The notes: generated by a model from the letters alone, not told the origin. DNA of 64,000 nt from Candidatus Angelobacter sp. Gp1-AA117 (GCA_003223515.1 QHVI01000022.1:1-64000); one strand, 5' to 3'; counted from the stretch's first letter, positions 26,023 to 35,800 are shown. Translations and numbers: made by a program.

Positions 26023-27090
26023 ATGCGCGCCCAAATCAAGCTTCCGGTCAAACAGGACTCCGCTCCGGCAGGCGCAGAATCTCCCAGCAGTAACGGCACA
26101 GGCGCTGCCGCTGACAAACCGCTAAGCCTTGTTCCTGCTGCCTTCAAGATCAAGTTCCAGACCAAGAACAACGCCTTTGCCGACGGCACTTTCCGCACTC
26201 TGGTCATCCTTTGCGCTCTGTCGGTGATGGTGATCGTGGGGCTGATCGCTTTTGAATTGGTCCGGCAATCGCATCTCTCCATGGCGAAATTCGGCTTCAA
26301 GTTCCTGAGCACTTCCATCTGGGACCCGGTAGCTGAGAATTTCGGTGCGCTGCCTGCTATCTATGGAACCCTGGTTTCGTCTCTGCTGGCCCTGGTGCTG
26401 GCGGTTCCCCTCTCGCTGGGTACCGCGCTGTTTATTACTGAAATCTGTCCGCGCAGGCTGCGCGGCATTCTCTCGTTGCTGGTGGAACTGCTGGCTGCCA
26501 TTCCCAGCGTGATCTATGGCCTGTGGGGAATCTTCTTTCTGGCTCCCTTGCTGCGCACCGAAGGGCAGCCCTTCCTGGCCAGATATTTCGGGTGGACCGG
26601 CCTCTTTGAAGGCCCCAAATATGGCATTGGCATGCTGGCCGCAGGCATCATCCTGGCAATTATGATCCTGCCCATCATCACCTCCATCTCGCGAGAGGTC
26701 ATGCTGGCGGTGCCCCGGCAGCAACGTGAAGCTGCTCTGGCCCTGGGCGCTACCCGCTGGGAGGTGCTGCGTATCGCCGTACTGCGCAATGCCCGCGCCG
26801 GTATCTTTGGCGCCATTATTCTCGGCCTCGGACGCGCCATTGGCGAAACCATGGCTGTGACCATGGTCATCGGAAACCGTCCTGAAATTGCCAGGTCGCT
26901 CTTTGCTCCCGGATACACCCTGGCCAGCATGATCGCCAATGAATTCTCTGAAGCTACCAGTGACATGCATTTGAGTGCGCTGGTAGAAGTGGGGCTCGTG
27001 CTGTTCGCCATTACCTTGATCGTGAATGCCATTGCCCAGTTCATGATCTGGAGCATTACCCGCGGCATGCCTGCGAGGAACATTGCATAA
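26023..27090 (+). CDS. pstC: phosphate ABC transporter permease PstC
   Basis: A 355-aa protein with six hydrophobic helices after a polar N-terminal extension of about 55 residues. PstC marks: FGALPAIYGTLVSSLLALVLAVPLSLGTALFITEI, LLVELLAAIPSVIYGLWG, and the EAA loop REAALALGATRWEVLRIAVL. It forms the membrane channel with PstA. Its TAA overlaps the pstA start by 8 bases. Confidence 0.96.
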   Translation: MRAQIKLPVKQDSAPAGAESPSSNGTGAAADKPLSLVPAAFKIKFQTKNNAFADGTFRTLVILCALSVMVIVGLIAFELVRQSHLSMAKFGFKFLSTSIWDPVAENFGALPAIYGTLVSSLLALVLAVPLSLGTALFITEICPRRLRGILSLLVELLAAIPSVIYGLWGIFFLAPLLRTEGQPFLARYFGWTGLFEGPKYGIGMLAAGIILAIMILPIITSISREVMLAVPRQQREAALALGATRWEVLRIAVLRNARAGIFGAIILGLGRAIGETMAVTMVIGNRPEIARSLFAPGYTLASMIANEFSEATSDMHLSALVEVGLVLFAITLIVNAIAQFMIWSITRGMPARNIA

Positions 27091-27934
27091 CATCAGTTTC
27101 CGCCGCCGCTTCGTGAACTTCCTCGGGATCGGCGCTATTGTCGGCGCCACCCTGGTGGTGCTCATGCCGCTCTTCCTGATCATGGGAACGGTGATCTATC
27201 GTGGCATCGGCTCCATCACCTGGGCTTTCTTCACCCGGATTCCCCAGCCTGTGGGCGAGACCGGGGGAGGCATGGCCAACGCCATTGTCGGCACTGCCAT
27301 GATCATGGGTGTCGCTGCCCTCATTGGCATACCGCTGGGTGTGGGCTCCGGCATCTATCTCGCTGAGTACGGCCGCAACGCCTCCGGCAACATCGTGCGC
27401 TTCACCGCCGACGTGCTCAACGGCATTCCTTCCATCGTGATCGGCATTACCGTCTATGCGCTGGTGGTGCTCATCCAGCATCATTTCTCACTGCTGGCCG
27501 GAGGCATCGCCCTCGGCATTATGATGATCCCCACCGTCTGCCGCACCACCGAAGAAGTACTGCTCATGGTGCCGCAATCGGTTCGTGAAGCTGCTCTCGG
27601 TCTTGGCATCCCGCAGTGGCGCACTACGCTTTCCGTGGTCGTGCCCAGCGCCGCCTCCGGCATCATCACCAGCATCATGCTGGCCTGTGCCCGCGTTGCC
27701 GGGGAGACCGCGCCTCTGCTCTTCACCGCTTTTGGAAACCAGTTCTGGAACCTCAAACTCAACCAACCGACCGCCGCCCTGCCCCTGCAGATTTTTGCCT
27801 ATGCCATCTCGCCTTATGAGGAGTGGCACCGCATGGCCTGGGCTGGAGCGCTGGTTCTGATCCTCTCCATTATGGCTACCGTGATTCTCGTAAGGTTCGC
27901 AACCAGCCGCGGCATGTTGAAGGGAGCACACTGA
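27083..27934 (+). CDS. pstA: phosphate ABC transporter permease PstA
   Basis: A 283-aa protein with six helices. Marks: [74 protein letters not shown] (EAA loop), [19 protein letters not shown]. It starts at TTG 27083 inside the pstC end, which implies coupled translation. The pstB ATG follows one base after its stop. Confidence 0.95.
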   Translation: MHNISFRRRFVNFLGIGAIVGATLVVLMPLFLIMGTVIYRGIGSITWAFFTRIPQPVGETGGGMANAIVGTAMIMGVAALIGIPLGVGSGIYLAEYGRNASGNIVRFTADVLNGIPSIVIGITVYALVVLIQHHFSLLAGGIALGIMMIPTVCRTTEEVLLMVPQSVREAALGLGIPQWRTTLSVVVPSAASGIITSIMLACARVAGETAPLLFTAFGNQFWNLKLNQPTAALPLQIFAYAISPYEEWHRMAWAGALVLILSIMATVILVRFATSRGMLKGAH

Positions 27935-27935
27935 T

Positions 27936-28697
27936 ATGGATCCCGGCATCCGCGTGCAGGAGTTGAATGCCTGGTTCGGCGGCACCCAGGCCCTGCACGA
28001 CATCGGACTCGAAATCCCTTCCCGCCAGGTCACGGCCATCATCGGCCCATCCGGCTGCGGCAAGTCTACTTTTGTGCGTTGCCTCAACCGCATGCATGAG
28101 ACCCTCCCCAACGCCACCGTGAAAGGCAAAGTCACTATTTCCGGCCTTGATATCTATGGCAAAGGCGTTTCGCCGGTTACCGTGCGCCGCCGCATCGGCA
28201 TGGTCTTCCAGAAGCCCAATCCCTTCCCGACTATGAGCATCTATGACAACGTGGCTGCCGGGCTCAAGCTCAACGGCTTCAGCAACCGCCGCCAGTTGGA
28301 TGAAGTGGTGCAGCGCTCGCTTGAAGGCGCGGCCCTCTGGGACGAAGTCAAAGACATCATGAAGAAGAAATCCGGGGCCAGCCTTTCCGGCGGACAGCAG
28401 CAGCGCCTCTGCATCGCCCGCGCCCTGGCCATCGAGCCGGAAATCATGCTCATGGATGAGCCTGCCTCCGCGCTCGATCCCATCTCTACTTCGAAGATTG
28501 AAGACCTCATCTTCCAGTTGAAGCAGCAGTTCACCATCGTGATCGTCACGCACAACATGCAGCAGGCCGCGCGCGTTGCCGACCTTACCGGGTTCTTCCT
28601 CATGGGAAAACTCATAGAATTAGACAAGACGGAGAAGATGTTCACCAATCCCTCCGACAAACGGACGGAAGATTACATAACAGGCAGGTTTGGATAA
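27936..28697 (+). CDS. pstB: phosphate ABC transporter ATPase PstB
   Basis: A 253-aa ATPase with Walker [10 protein letters not shown], signature LSGGQQQRL, Walker [14 protein letters not shown] and the H-loop TH in [14 protein letters not shown]. It powers phosphate import through PstC/PstA at the inner face of the membrane. Length and motif order match PstB. phoU follows 2 bases later. Confidence 0.97.
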   Translation: MDPGIRVQELNAWFGGTQALHDIGLEIPSRQVTAIIGPSGCGKSTFVRCLNRMHETLPNATVKGKVTISGLDIYGKGVSPVTVRRRIGMVFQKPNPFPTMSIYDNVAAGLKLNGFSNRRQLDEVVQRSLEGAALWDEVKDIMKKKSGASLSGGQQQRLCIARALAIEPEIMLMDEPASALDPISTSKIEDLIFQLKQQFTIVIVTHNMQQAARVADLTGFFLMGKLIELDKTEKMFTNPSDKRTEDYITGRFG

Positions 28698-28699
28698 AA

Positions 28700-29389
28700 A
28701 TGCGGACACGTTTTCAGAACGCCATGGAAGATCTCAAGCAGCGCCTTCTCACCATGGGAGGCCTGGCTGAGCAGGCAGTAGACCGCGCCATTGAAGCCTA
28801 TCGCAAGCGCGATCAAAACCTCTGCTTTGACGTTCTGGAAGGCGAAAAGGCCATCAACTCCATCGAGCGCGAGATTGATGAACTCGCCCTCGATCTGCTC
28901 GCCATGCAGCAGCCGCTCGCCGTAGACCTGCGCTTCATCACCGCCTGCACCAAAATCAACGCCGATCTGGAACGCGTCGGCGACCAGGCCGTCAACATCG
29001 CCGAGCGCGTCCTTTCCATCATCAAGCTGCCGCCGGTCGATCTGCCCGTGGATGTCCCCCGCATCGCCGGCACCGCCGCCGGCATGGTGCGCCGCGCCCT
29101 TGAATCGTTTATCGAAGGGCGCGCCGATCTCGCCGAAGCCATCCTCAAGATGGACGACATCGTAGACCGCATGAACCGCGAAACCCATATTGTGCTGGTC
29201 GAAAAGATGCACCAGAATCCTGACTGCGTCCAGCAGGCCCTCGATGTGCTGCTGATCTCCCGCAATTTAGAGCGAGTGGCCGACCACGCGACGAATATTG
29301 CCGAAGACGTAATCTTCTGGGTGCGGGGCGCCGACGTCCGCCACCATGCCGGGCCAAGGGCAACGCCCACAGCAGAATCCGCGGACTGA
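28700..29389 (+). CDS. phoU: phosphate-signalling protein PhoU
   Basis: A 229-aa, all-helical protein of two repeated three-helix bundles. Family motifs are ALDLLAMQQPLAVDLRFITA with INADLERVGDQAVNIAER in the first half, and LLISRNLERVADHATNIAEDVIFWV in the second. PhoU restrains PstSCAB and PhoR when phosphate is plentiful. It is the last gene of the pst unit. No clear terminator follows; a CCGCAGAGGGCGCAGAGG repeat begins about 20 bases later. Confidence 0.96.
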   Translation: MRTRFQNAMEDLKQRLLTMGGLAEQAVDRAIEAYRKRDQNLCFDVLEGEKAINSIEREIDELALDLLAMQQPLAVDLRFITACTKINADLERVGDQAVNIAERVLSIIKLPPVDLPVDVPRIAGTAAGMVRRALESFIEGRADLAEAILKMDDIVDRMNRETHIVLVEKMHQNPDCVQQALDVLLISRNLERVADHATNIAEDVIFWVRGADVRHHAGPRATPTAESAD

Positions 29390-29501
29390 AACCCAAAAGC
29401 TTTCACCGCAGAGGGCGCAGAGGACGCAGAGGGAACAAGATAAAAGGCGCACCAACGGAGGCACGGAGATACTGAGGCGGCACGGCCAGCCTTGGCGCTT
29501 A

Positions 29502-29984
29502 TTATTGAATTCCCGGTTGGTTTCCGGTTGTGGCACTGGCGAGACGGGATTGTGGATCAATGTAGATAACCACGAGATAATGTGGATGGAGATGAAGAAA
29601 ATCCTGGTCGGTTGTCACGAGCGCGGCATTGGACGCCTTGGCAGTAGCGGCGATCCACATGTCATTATGTGAAACTTGACGCGCACCTTTTTGTGCGGCT
29701 TGATTCAATTCATCTATCTCGACATACGATCTGACAATCTCATTCGCATTGAGATCAATCGTTACGACTCTGTCCAGCATTGTCCGAAGTGCATCGCGTT
29801 TATTGGATTGCCAGTTGCGCCGCTCCGCAATGGCCCAGAGCTCTCCGTGTGAGACGATGCTTATCAGAAAGCGCGTCGCAGTATTTTCCACGGAAAGTGT
29901 ATGTCGTATGAACTTGCCTAACTCATTTCCGCGAATAAGAGCGAGCAGCACATTTGTATCTAATAAATAAAGTGTGCCTCTCAT
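29502..29984 (-). CDS. PIN-domain ribonuclease, VapC-like toxin
   Basis: A 160-aa protein with the four PIN acidic residues: D9 (LLDTNVLLAL), E48 (SHGELWAIAE), D108 (HNDMWIAATA) and D126/D128 (VTTDQDF). PIN toxins cleave specific RNAs when freed from their antitoxin. It overlaps the upstream gene by 4 bases (ATGA), the usual order for antitoxin then toxin. It carries about 25 residues beyond the usual VapC end. The family call is firm; its RNA target is unknown. Confidence 0.88.
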   Translation of the reverse strand: MRGTLYLLDTNVLLALIRGNELGKFIRHTLSVENTATRFLISIVSHGELWAIAERRNWQSNKRDALRTMLDRVVTIDLNANEIVRSYVEIDELNQAAQKGARQVSHNDMWIAATAKASNAALVTTDQDFLHLHPHYLVVIYIDPQSRLASATTGNQPGIQ

Positions 29985-30934
29985 CCACGGAGTTCCTTAA
30001 CATAGCCCAGCAGTTCTTCGTCTGTCTCATCTCCTGGCCAAATGCCAAAAAAAGCATCGATTCCGGCTTTTGCAGTTTCGGTTCTGATTTTATTGATGAA
30101 CGGCTTCCGGGCAATCGGAGGGGGAACGCGGCTGAATAGAGTAGGCTCTCCGGAATCCTGCTCGACATATTGCACATCAATGCGCAGAACGCTGCCTGAA
30201 GGCCGGTAAACAGCCTTGCCCACGATCACGATCTTTTTGTTGAGCAGCGGAGAGAGCGGCTCGATCATATCTTCCCGGTCAAGTACTCCCTGAATTTCTT
30301 TACCTTCCGCCAGCTTCAGAGCAAAGGCTCTTGTGCTGTAGCGGATCATGTCCAGCGTACCGGCCAGCCGAATCTGGCGCGGCGGTGGCGTGCTGTTGCA
30401 GAGTTGCCTGGCATGAATGGGAACATCACGGTCCAGCACCTCCCGCAATTGCGTATCGTTCGGCGCCTCCGGCAACCGGATTGCGCTCAGGTCATGCGCA
30501 AACAACGGTTCCAGATGTTGCGTTACGCGCAGCAGGGCAGAGTCATAGACCTGACTTTCCGCATTGGCCATGCGTATGTCATGAACCACACGCGCCATCA
30601 CATTCACAGCCGTTTCCTCCGGAGCAGGCAGATCGTTCCAGAGCCGCCGTTGCTTGTAGATTTCCTCTGCCGCATCGCCCAGCCTTTGCGCCTCAAGCTC
30701 CAGCATGGTGTTCCCGCGATGGTCGGAAAATCCAAGCACTCTCACGTCAGCGGCCCGCTTCAGCCACCGAGGCTGCTCGCCGCTGGCGGTGCTGCGCCCT
30801 TCAAAAGCCATCCGGACAGAGCTGGCCATCACCGGGTGAAGCCGCCGGAACACCTGTCCGCAAAACTCCACAGGCGGCCGCCCGCCGAACTTTTCGGCCG
30901 ACTCCAGCAGGATTAATTGACGCTGATATTCCAT
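29981..30934 (-). CDS. long putative antitoxin partner of the PIN toxin
   Basis: A 317-aa soluble protein. No named domain was recognised in the N-terminal ~180 residues. A beta-rich central part (RLAGTLDMIRYSTRAFALKL, LLNKKIVIVGKAVYRPSG) is followed by a C-terminal tail AFFGIWPGDETDEELLGYV resembling the toxin-wrapping F/W-G-x-W tails of small VapB antitoxins. It lies directly upstream of, and overlaps, the PIN toxin gene. Typical VapB proteins have 70-100 residues, so this one is three times longer. Antitoxin role is inferred from position and tail. GAAAGG precedes the ATG. Confidence 0.6.
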   Translation of the reverse strand: MEYQRQLILLESAEKFGGRPPVEFCGQVFRRLHPVMASSVRMAFEGRSTASGEQPRWLKRAADVRVLGFSDHRGNTMLELEAQRLGDAAEEIYKQRRLWNDLPAPEETAVNVMARVVHDIRMANAESQVYDSALLRVTQHLEPLFAHDLSAIRLPEAPNDTQLREVLDRDVPIHARQLCNSTPPPRQIRLAGTLDMIRYSTRAFALKLAEGKEIQGVLDREDMIEPLSPLLNKKIVIVGKAVYRPSGSVLRIDVQYVEQDSGEPTLFSRVPPPIARKPFINKIRTETAKAGIDAFFGIWPGDETDEELLGYVKELRG

Positions 30935-31117
30935 TTCGGGTGCCTTTCAGGGTGTGCAGGTATTGTATGACATCAAGGAATGCATCGCATCTGCTCTGTT
31001 GCAGGGGGGAATTACGGGTGATTTTGCCTTATGGTGTTTTCTGTCCAGTGCCGCGAGCTTGCTATCTCATCTTTGTATCTACGTCCACTAAATTCCATGC
31101 ACTCCATTTCTTCCACT

Positions 31118-31369
31118 CTATACTCCGAGCGCCGGAGGCGCGGCATTTTTGATCACCTCACCCCGCGCCACAAACTGCGGCTTCTTGCCCCGCATGATTT
31201 TGAATTCCCGCCCACACGAAGGACAGGGTGGAATCGAATAAAGGTCCCCATGCGGCCCGAGAAGAACCGCCTTGCACCTGCACTTCGACGCTACGTTATT
31301 TCCGATCCCACGTCCCACATCGGAGGTCTTATCTCTCCACCGGATTGGCACATCATAGAACTTCGCCAT
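31118..31369 (-). CDS. small zinc-ribbon hypothetical protein
   Basis: An 83-aa protein with a likely zinc-binding set of cysteines, CRC and CPSC, about 19 residues apart. The frame extends upstream to 31447, but ATG 31369 is preceded by GAGGTGAG and is the best start. It is divergent from the restriction-methylase gene with 67 bases between. It could be a regulator or a small accessory protein of that locus, or unrelated; no family was recognised. Confidence 0.55.
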   Translation of the reverse strand: MAKFYDVPIRWRDKTSDVGRGIGNNVASKCRCKAVLLGPHGDLYSIPPCPSCGREFKIMRGKKPQFVARGEVIKNAAPPALGV

Positions 31370-31436
31370 ACTCACCTCGTCAGTGACAATGCTGATTGCC
31401 TTTCCCTTCAGCAGATGATATTTACTTACTAACTGC

Positions 31437-33377
31437 ATGCCTCCCAAAGACTACCGTAAACACGAGGTCAATTTCTGCTCATCGGTCTCTAAATGGGCTG
31501 ATAAATGGTTTGATCTCCATTCCGACCTCCCTTTCGGCTCCTCCGAAATCGAGGAGTTCTCCAGGGGAAGCGCCAAAAGATCGGATCTTCGCATCTACGG
31601 ACGTAGCGAGCAGGGGAGAGGCAAACTGCTTATCTCCGGAGAGGTCAAACTCCCCGGCACACCTTTGGGCAGGTCCCCATTCGATCCTGCGCTCATGCAG
31701 GACGCATTTGATAAAGCCACCAGGGAAAACTGCCAGTACTTCTTTACTTGGAATGTAGAGGAGTGGGCCTTGTTTGACCGCTCGAAATGGGACGCTCCGA
31801 CCATGCATGAGCGTCTTGTGGGACATTGGAAACTTGGTCTGAAGCTCAACAGCCCAACGGACATTTCCCTTGCCAATATTCATACAAAGATTTTTTCCGA
31901 CTTCCTGCCGCAAGTGTTCACTGGTATTGGTGAGATTGTTCGCGGCAAGACCAAGGGTGATTTCTCTCTCGCTCCCTCTGATTTCTACATCGCTGTCCTC
32001 GAAAGCCATCTGACCGGTCCTCTGGGTCCTGTGCGCGAACTTCAGGACTACCTGCTGGTCAAGTGCGAGCAGGATAAAGCTTTCGACTCCCGCCTCCGGC
32101 AGTGGATGGTGGATCAGCAATGGAACTTTGATCGCACTGACATTGATTCATGGCGCGGAGCAGTAGATCGTGCCGCCCACAGCATGGTGTATGTGCTGAG
32201 CAACCGTATTTTGTTCTACCAGGCAGTCCGCCGCCGGAATTACCTGCCTGAATTGGCTATTCCGAAGAGCGCGAACAATGCCAATGCGGCCTTGAAAGTG
32301 CTTAAGCGCCGTTTTCAGGAGGCCGTTGAGGCCACTGGAGACTACGAACCGGTCTTCTTTCCTGATGAAAGCCAGGGTGAATGGGCAGCGCTGACCGCCC
32401 TCTCCGGCGCCAACGCCGTTGAAGCATGGCGCAAGTTCATAGAAGCAGTTGAGAAATTCCAGTTCAAAGAGATTCCTACTGACGTTCTGGGCGGGGTCTT
32501 CCAAAAGCTGATCAGCCCGGAAGAGCGGCACAAGTTTGGCCAGCACTATACCGATGAAAATATCGTTGATGTCATCAACGCCTTCTGTATTCGCAAAAGC
32601 AATAGTGTGACCCTCGATCCGGCGTGTGGCAGCGGTAGCTTTCTCGTGCGGGCCTACTATCGCAAATGCCAGCTCGATACCATGTTGACTCACGAAGAAG
32701 CTTTGGAACAGCTCTACGGTTGTGACATCAATCCCTTCCCTGCACACCTCGCCACTTTGAACTTGGCCGCCCGTAATATTAGCGGTAGAGAAAATTATCC
32801 GCGCATGGCTCGGAAGAATTTTTTCCTTGTACGTAAGGACTCGCGCGAATTCTGCATTCTGCCCAAGGCCACGCGTACTGCATCGGGTGAGAGGGAACGC
32901 GAGGTAATTGAGCTTCCGGAATTGGACGCCATAGTGGGTAATCCGCCTTATGTCAGGCAGGAACTGGTTCCCAGGCGCGGCGAGACTGGCGTGATTGATG
33001 ACCAAACTAAGGAGTACATTGCCCATGCTGCGCAACTGGCTTTTCCGCAATTGAAATTAACCGGTCAGAGTGATCTTCACGTTTACTTCTGGCCGGTTGC
33101 AACGCAATTTTTACGCGAAGGCGGCTGGTTTGGGTTTCTCACCTCTTCAAGCTGGCTCGACGTGCGCTACGGCTTTGCCCTCCAGCATTGGGTTCTTCAG
33201 AACTTTCGCCTTGTCGCGGTAATCGAGAGCATAGATGAACCATGGTTTGAAGATGCCCGGGTCAAAAACGGCGGTTACCATCCTCCAACGCTGTGCCGAT
33301 GCGGCCAGGCGCGACCAGAATCTTGTTCGCTTTGTTCGTCTGAAACAGCCCTTAGCCTCTATTCTTGGCGCGCGTGA
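31437..33377 (+). CDS. type IIG-like restriction-methylase, fragment 1 (nuclease and methylase core)
   Basis: The first 609 residues read as a fused restriction-modification protein. A PD-(D/E)xK-like nuclease lies at the N-terminus (D50, then E69-V-K71 in LLISGEVKLPG). A helical region follows, then an N6-adenine methylase with SAM motif DPACGSGSFLV at about 394-404 and catalytic NPPY at about 502-505 (VGNPPYVRQEL). After EPWFEDARVK the frame turns to nonsense and stops at 33377, while the matching continuation (KTAVTILQRC) lies in another frame. A run of five A at 33264-33268, where four would keep frame, explains the break. Confidence 0.85.
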   Translation: MPPKDYRKHEVNFCSSVSKWADKWFDLHSDLPFGSSEIEEFSRGSAKRSDLRIYGRSEQGRGKLLISGEVKLPGTPLGRSPFDPALMQDAFDKATRENCQYFFTWNVEEWALFDRSKWDAPTMHERLVGHWKLGLKLNSPTDISLANIHTKIFSDFLPQVFTGIGEIVRGKTKGDFSLAPSDFYIAVLESHLTGPLGPVRELQDYLLVKCEQDKAFDSRLRQWMVDQQWNFDRTDIDSWRGAVDRAAHSMVYVLSNRILFYQAVRRRNYLPELAIPKSANNANAALKVLKRRFQEAVEATGDYEPVFFPDESQGEWAALTALSGANAVEAWRKFIEAVEKFQFKEIPTDVLGGVFQKLISPEERHKFGQHYTDENIVDVINAFCIRKSNSVTLDPACGSGSFLVRAYYRKCQLDTMLTHEEALEQLYGCDINPFPAHLATLNLAARNISGRENYPRMARKNFFLVRKDSREFCILPKATRTASGEREREVIELPELDAIVGNPPYVRQELVPRRGETGVIDDQTKEYIAHAAQLAFPQLKLTGQSDLHVYFWPVATQFLREGGWFGFLTSSSWLDVRYGFALQHWVLQNFRLVAVIESIDEPWFEDARVKNGGYHPPTLCRCGQARPESCSLCSSETALSLYSWRA

Positions 33378-34326
33378 AGACGAAGAACAGAAGCAGCAGG
33401 CCGCAGAAGAGCTCCGCGATCTCGTGTTGAGCAAGAAGACAGACTATTCAACCGATCAGCTCAGAATCGTAGTGAAGAAGCAATCAGAGCTATGGCAGGA
33501 GGGGATTGCGCTGGGTGAGATGTTTGCGCGTCAAAAAACGCTCGCCGCTGCCTTGGATGATGCGCCGGAGGATGAAGACGAAGAGCCAGAAAGCGATGTT
33601 GCTGGAGCCAAAGCAGAACAGCAGGAACTCCATGAAGGTGGCTATGGCGGCGGCAAGTGGGGCCGCTACCTTCGTGCTCCCGATTTCTATTTCGAGATCA
33701 TGCGGGAATTTGGGGATAAGTTCATCCGTCTGGGTGATATTGCATCTATCCGCTTTGGAATAAAGTCTGGTTGCGACGCGTTTTTCATGCCTCGTGATGT
33801 CTCGAAGGACATGCTGGCAGATTATCCTACCGAGAAAGATTGGCCGAAAAGTTTGTTGATGCGCAGTTGCAAGCGCTCTGAAGTGGAATCGGGTGCGGTA
33901 CTGATTATCCAGGCTGGCGATAAAACTGTTCATCCTATCGAGAAGGAATTCGTACGCCCTGAGTTGCACAGCTTGATGAAAGTAGACCGCCCCATAGTCA
34001 GGCCGGAAGAATTAGACCGTGTCGTCCTCTGGGTGGATAAGCCGCTCCACGAAATCAAGGGTACCTATGCCTACGACTATATCCGCTGGGGCAGTAGGCA
34101 GACCTTCACATCCAAAAAATCCAAGCCGGTGCCTGTACCGGAGCGTTCCACGTGTCAATCACGAGAACTCTGGTATAACGTTACCGGACTTGAGCCGGGA
34201 ATTGCATTTTGGCCCATGGCACAGCAGTATCGCCACATTATCGCCGCGAATCCGGAAAATTTGAGTTGCAATCATAATCTATTTGACTTACATCCATTCA
34301 AGTCGATCTGGACAAGGGAGCTTTGA
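33235..34326 (+). CDS. type IIG-like restriction-methylase, fragment 2 (after +1 shift)
   Basis: The frame continues the methylase from about 33264 with TAVTILQRCADAARRDQNLV, a helical spacer with an acidic stretch (DDAPEDEDEEPESD), then the target-recognition-like part (GDIASIRFGIKSGCDAFFMP, PELHSLMKVDRPIVRPEEL, YAYDYIRWGSRQTF, NLFDLHP). The first ~10 residues of the listed frame are probably not translated as such. It ends in SIWTREL at TGA 34326, overlapping fragment 3 by 4 bases. A single base missing near 34303-34307 would join it to fragment 3. Confidence 0.8.
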   Translation: MNHGLKMPGSKTAVTILQRCADAARRDQNLVRFVRLKQPLASILGAREDEEQKQQAAEELRDLVLSKKTDYSTDQLRIVVKKQSELWQEGIALGEMFARQKTLAAALDDAPEDEDEEPESDVAGAKAEQQELHEGGYGGGKWGRYLRAPDFYFEIMREFGDKFIRLGDIASIRFGIKSGCDAFFMPRDVSKDMLADYPTEKDWPKSLLMRSCKRSEVESGAVLIIQAGDKTVHPIEKEFVRPELHSLMKVDRPIVRPEELDRVVLWVDKPLHEIKGTYAYDYIRWGSRQTFTSKKSKPVPVPERSTCQSRELWYNVTGLEPGIAFWPMAQQYRHIIAANPENLSCNHNLFDLHPFKSIWTREL

Positions 34327-35267
34327 TAGCAATTCTTAATTCCACACTGATAGCCCTCATTAAAACATTCTACGGTCGATATGCTGGCACTGAAGGTAAT
34401 CTGAAGACCGAAGTTGTTGATGTTCTTACATTGGAGGTTCCCAATCCAATCAATATCTCTTCTAGTATTTCTAAAAAGCTGCTGTCGGCACTCAGGCGGA
34501 TGCAGCAGCGGCAATCGAAGGAAATACTTGAAGAACGATTTAGGCGATGCCATACAGCAGTAGAAGTCCGGGAAGCTGCACGAGAGCCACTCAAAATGCC
34601 ATTTGAGCTCCTGCAGGAGGATCGGAGAGACCTCGATGATGCGGTATTTGAAATGCTTGGGGTGACCGATCCAAAACGTCGATCAGAATTGGTGGATCAG
34701 TTATATCGGGAACTCACACTGCACAACCGAAACATACGTATCGTTGAAGTTCAAAAGATGGAACAACGCAGAAAAACAGGCACCGAACGCGTTTCGCAAC
34801 TCGAACTTGCCTTTGATGCTTGGGAGCACCTTGAGCCGGAATGGAGAAAACCGCTGCCTCTCTGGTTAAAAGAAAACGCTCTTATGTCCAAGACCGTGGA
34901 ACTTCCCGAAGGCGAAGTCCGTCTCACTGCTGCCGAAAACTTCCTCGAGGCCAATACGCTGTTTTTCGGCAAGAAACCAGGTCGGGCCCACGAGTGCGCA
35001 TCCCGCGCTGAAGCCGAGCTTCTTTACCAGATTGCTAATGAAGGTCTCCGGGGACCTGTCTCTATTCCATCGGGAGAGTCCCAGGCCCGCAAGCTGCTGA
35101 ATGAATTGGAATATCGGCTGACGGAAGGCCGTCGTAAATTGACCCGCTTGGCCGAAGAGCGCGCTGGAACCGAGAAGTTGCGCGAACAGGTGGTCGAAAC
35201 CCTCTATCGCTGGTTCATCCACGGCGAACCCGAACGCGCCCAAGCTGCCCGAAGCACAGCAGTGTGA
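34323..35267 (+). CDS. type IIG-like restriction-methylase, fragment 3 (C-terminal specificity part)
   Basis: 314 residues starting at TTG 34323. It opens with IAILNSTLIALIKTFYGRYAGTEGNLKTEVVDV, which in Eco57I-like enzymes follows directly on the FDxxP segment at the end of fragment 2. The rest is helical (EVQKMEQRRKTGTERVSQLELAFD, LNELEYRLTEGRRKLTRLAEE) and probably contacts DNA. Joined, the three parts give about 1275 residues, a normal size for single-chain type IIG enzymes. Whether fragment 3 is translated by reinitiation at the TTGA overlap is open. Confidence 0.75.
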   Translation: MIAILNSTLIALIKTFYGRYAGTEGNLKTEVVDVLTLEVPNPINISSSISKKLLSALRRMQQRQSKEILEERFRRCHTAVEVREAAREPLKMPFELLQEDRRDLDDAVFEMLGVTDPKRRSELVDQLYRELTLHNRNIRIVEVQKMEQRRKTGTERVSQLELAFDAWEHLEPEWRKPLPLWLKENALMSKTVELPEGEVRLTAAENFLEANTLFFGKKPGRAHECASRAEAELLYQIANEGLRGPVSIPSGESQARKLLNELEYRLTEGRRKLTRLAEERAGTEKLREQVVETLYRWFIHGEPERAQAARSTAV

Positions 35268-35680
35268 CCCAACGTAGTCAGCCGACCCTCCCAGCCCTGA
35301 TGCTTCCCCCCGCCCGCTTCCTGGCCGCACTCTGTGCCAGGAATCGGCTGGGTTCTTTTATCTATATTGCTAACATCAAAGTCGTCCCAAGACGCCAAGA
35401 ATTTCTGCGGTCCTTTCTGCGCTTATCCAATCTTCTGATTCGCGTAAATTCGTGCTATTCGCGTCATTCGCGGCTTACTTCCCAGATCTCAAGCAGCTTT
35501 TCTCTGTGCCCTTTGTAAAACCTTCGTGCCCTTTGTGGTTAGCTTTTAGTCGTGGCTTCGCTACGCTGTGTGAATCTGTGTTGGTCAGCGGTGAGATTTG
35601 AATCTGCGCAAATTAGCGTGATCATCTGGTTCATTGGCAACCGAGATGTCAAGCGGTAAGGTTCTTTTTATTTTACAACT

Positions 35681-35800
35681 CATCTCATAAATGCTGCTGC
35701 GGCGTTGCCACCCGGGCTAAAGCCCTTTTTTATCGCGGGCGGTAACGCGGGCCTGAAGGCCCGCTCTTCCACCGATTGCGCTAAGCGCATTTATCAGATG
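35681..35800. repeat. repeat family B, full copy 2
   Basis: 120 bases matching 6870-6989, with ends CATCTCATAAATGC and GCATTTATCAGATG (one mismatch) and the same internal GCGGGCCTGAAGGCCCGC hairpin. The 638-base gap 35268-35905 otherwise holds degenerate wording (CGTGCCCTTTGTGGTTAG, TCGCGTCATTCGCGG) and the terminator at 35852; no gene is seen. Confidence 0.8.
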
